Below, piece by piece: positions 62,328 to 64,000 of a stretch of DNA of 64,000 nt. The translations under genes and the position numbers were made by a program. The stretch spans positions 1 to 64,000 of the forward strand of contig NZ_AUDJ01000024.1 of the NCBI RefSeq assembly GCF_000425405.1, given 5' to 3'. Positions within the stretch are counted from its first letter, which is position 1. Each line of letters starts with the position of its first letter. Source of the stretch: Ferrimonas kyonanensis DSM 18153 (GTDB taxonomy: Bacteria; Pseudomonadota; Gammaproteobacteria; Enterobacterales; Shewanellaceae). Below the pieces are notes generated by a model. It searched no databases, had not been told where the DNA came from, and saw only the letters and a program-made list of their open reading frames with translations.

Positions 62328-62666
62328 ATGAAACTGGTTAGCGTAATCATCAAACCGTTCAAGCTGGACGACGTTCGGGAAGCCATCGCCGGCATCGGCG
62401 TCGAAGGGCTGACGGTCACCGAAGTAAAAGGCTTTGGGCGTCAGAAGGGCCATACCGAGCTGTATCGCGGTGCGGAATATCAGGTGGATTTTCTGCCAAA
62501 GGTGAAGCTGGAGATCGCCACCTCTGCCGACAACGTGGATCACCTGATCGAGGTGATCAGCGAGGCCGCTCACACCGGCAAAATCGGTGACGGCAAGATC
62601 TTTGTGTATGACCTGGAGCGGGCGGTGCGGATTCGTACCGGCGAGCACGACGCAGAAGCGATTTAA
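62328..62666 (+). CDS. glnK: Nitrogen regulatory protein P-II (GlnK)
   Basis: 112 residues. The T-loop sequence QKGHTELYRGAEY carries the uridylylation Tyr (residue 51), and TGKIGDGKIFVYDLERAVRIRTGE is the second P-II signature. Adjacency to amtB and a sigma-54 promoter mark it as GlnK rather than GlnB. It blocks AmtB when ammonium is high and reports 2-oxoglutarate/ATP state. The ATG at 62328 follows GAGGG; the upstream frame is not used. Confidence 0.97.
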   Translation: MKLVSVIIKPFKLDDVREAIAGIGVEGLTVTEVKGFGRQKGHTELYRGAEYQVDFLPKVKLEIATSADNVDHLIEVISEAAHTGKIGDGKIFVYDLERAVRIRTGEHDAEAI

Positions 62667-62680
62667 CGGAGGGGGAAACC

Positions 62681-63931
62681 ATGGAAGAGTTATCAAAACT
62701 GGGTACCACGGTAACCGAATTACGATTTGCACTGGATACGTTTTACTTCCTGATGTCCGGCGCCCTGGTGATGTGGATGGCGGCGGGGTTCGCCATGTTG
62801 GAAGCGGGCCTGGTCCGCTCCAAGAACACCACCGAAATTCTGACTAAGAACATCTGTCTGTATGCCATTGCCTGCGTTATGTATCTGCTGGTGGGGTACA
62901 ACATCATGTACGTCGATAACGCCGAAGCGGGCTGGTTGCCGAGTCTGGGCAGCCTGATTGGCACTCAGGCCGAGGGGGCGGATCATGCCCTGGAGTCGGA
63001 CTTCTTCTTCCAGGTGGTGTTTGTGGCCACCGCCATGTCCATCGTGTCCGGGGCCGTGGCAGAGCGTATGAAATTGTGGGCATTCCTGGTGTTTGCTGTT
63101 GTCCTTACCGGTTTTATCTATCCAGTTGAGGGATATTGGACCTGGGGGGGTGGCTTTGTTTCTGAATTGGGCTTCGTGGATTTCGCCGGTTCCGGCATTG
63201 TTCACATGGCCGGTGCGGCAGCGGCAATCGCAGGAGTGCTCCTCTTAGGCGCCCGTAAGGGCAAATACGGTGCCGATGGCAGCGTGCACCCCATCCCCGG
63301 TTCCAACATGCCGATGGCAACCCTGGGAACCTTCATTCTGTGGTTGGGGTGGTTTGGCTTCAACGGTGGCTCCCAGCTGCTGGTGTCCGATGCGGAAAAT
63401 GCCTCGGCGGTAGCCAAGATCTTCGTCAACACCAACTCGGCAGCGGCCTTTGGCGCGGTAGCGGCATTGATTGTGTGTAAGCTGATGTGGGGCAAGGCGG
63501 ATTTGACCATGATTCTCAACGGTGCCCTGGCCGGGCTGGTGGCCATCACCGCCGACCCGCTGTCGCCGTCGCTGATGCTGGCAGGGGTCATTGGCTTGTC
63601 GGCCGGTGGTCTGGTGGTGTTCTCCATCGTCGCCATGGACAAAGTCAAGCTGGATGACCCGGTGGGCGCCATCTCGGTACACGGTGTCTGCGGCCTGTTT
63701 GGCCTGATGGCGGTGCCGCTGTCCAACGCCGATGCCGGTTTTGGCACTCAGGCCCTGGGGGCATTGATCATCTTTGCCTGGGTGTTCGGCGCCAGCCTGC
63801 TGGTGTGGCTGGCTCTGAAGCTGACCATGGGCATTCGAGTCACCGAAGAGGAGGAATATCGGGGCATGGACATCGCCGACTGTGGCATCGATGCCTATCC
63901 GGAGTTCGTGACGGTCAAAGGCAGCAACTAA
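62681..63931 (+). CDS. amtB: Ammonium transporter AmtB
   Basis: 416 residues, about 11 transmembrane helices without a cleaved signal. The twin pore His are in GSGIVHMAGAAAA and ISVHGVCGLFG; the Amt signature GARKGKYGADG and FILWLGWFGFNGGS are present. Forms a trimer gated by GlnK. GGAGGGGG precedes the ATG, 14 bp after glnK. Followed by a terminator. Confidence 0.97.
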   Translation: MEELSKLGTTVTELRFALDTFYFLMSGALVMWMAAGFAMLEAGLVRSKNTTEILTKNICLYAIACVMYLLVGYNIMYVDNAEAGWLPSLGSLIGTQAEGADHALESDFFFQVVFVATAMSIVSGAVAERMKLWAFLVFAVVLTGFIYPVEGYWTWGGGFVSELGFVDFAGSGIVHMAGAAAAIAGVLLLGARKGKYGADGSVHPIPGSNMPMATLGTFILWLGWFGFNGGSQLLVSDAENASAVAKIFVNTNSAAAFGAVAALIVCKLMWGKADLTMILNGALAGLVAITADPLSPSLMLAGVIGLSAGGLVVFSIVAMDKVKLDDPVGAISVHGVCGLFGLMAVPLSNADAGFGTQALGALIIFAWVFGASLLVWLALKLTMGIRVTEEEEYRGMDIADCGIDAYPEFVTVKGSN

Positions 63932-63956
63932 GCCCGAACCCTGTCGATACCCTGAC

Positions 63957-63981
63957 AACGCCTTCTTCGGAAGGCGTTTTT
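63957..63981 (+). terminator. amtB terminator
   Basis: AACGCCTTC-TTCG-GAAGGCGTT stem with T tail, about 25 bases after the amtB stop. Confidence 0.9.
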
Positions 63982-64000
63982 GTGTTTCGGCCGCCAGTGG

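Overview
The window is a gene-dense stretch of a high-GC (about 60% by eye) gammaproteobacterial chromosome. Gene order (cinA / ppc / argE<>argCBFGH(A) / mrcA / pilMNOPQ / aroKB-damX-dam / rpe-gph-trpS, then dolP-diaA-yraN-lpoA<>rsmI, argD-astAD-DUF1338<>crp, narQP<>nrfA, glnK-amtB) matches the Shewanella/Ferrimonas branch of the Alteromonadales. The high GC and the NarQ-NarP/NrfA module favour a Ferrimonas-like organism; that assignment is inference. I see no prophage, insertion sequence, CRISPR array or other clear island: this is almost entirely conserved core genome.

Layout. 1-12 kb: tRNA-Thr, cinA, a YceB-like lipoprotein, ppc, then the bipolar arginine biosynthesis locus. argE faces argCBFGH(A), with two candidate ArgR boxes between them and a 16-codon reading frame ending in three CGA arginine codons in the argC leader. 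12-23.5 kb: PBP1A (mrcA), the type IV pilus alignment/secretin operon pilMNOPQ, and the shikimate-damX-dam cluster. 23.5-31.5 kb: small membrane proteins, a TorF-type porin, rpe-gph-trpS, and the cell-envelope cluster lpoA-yraN-diaA-dolP opposite rsmI. 31.5-34.2 kb: rnpB followed by two tandem degenerate copies of its 3' end, then a PilJ/NarX-type chemoreceptor. 34.2-43.2 kb: SulP transporter, lipoprotein S9 peptidase, PabA/TrpG amidotransferase, a kelch propeller protein, a coiled-coil membrane protein with 45-bp repeats, GrcA and an HDOD protein.

43.2-58.3 kb: arginine catabolism (argD/astC, astA, astD, a DUF1338 dioxygenase), crp, prkB and the yheU/yheT/yheS/yheV neighbourhood, then the lpoB-COG3014-def-slyX cluster. 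58.3-64 kb: NarQ/NarP and the pentahaem nitrite reductase NrfA, then glnK-amtB behind a convincing sigma-54 promoter with upstream NtrC-like sites.

Themes that tie genes together: arginine synthesis and succinyl-transferase arginine breakdown lie in the same window; PBP1A and both outer-membrane PBP activators (LpoA, LpoB) are present; nitrate/nitrite sensing (NarQ P-box, probably the PilJ-domain chemoreceptor) sits with ammonia-forming nitrite reduction and ammonium uptake. The most interesting undescribed candidates are regulatory: the Arg-codon leader of argC, the rnpB 3'-end repeats, and mutually exclusive hairpins upstream of argD. A Leu-to-Gln change in the ArgF HCLP motif also deserves checking.
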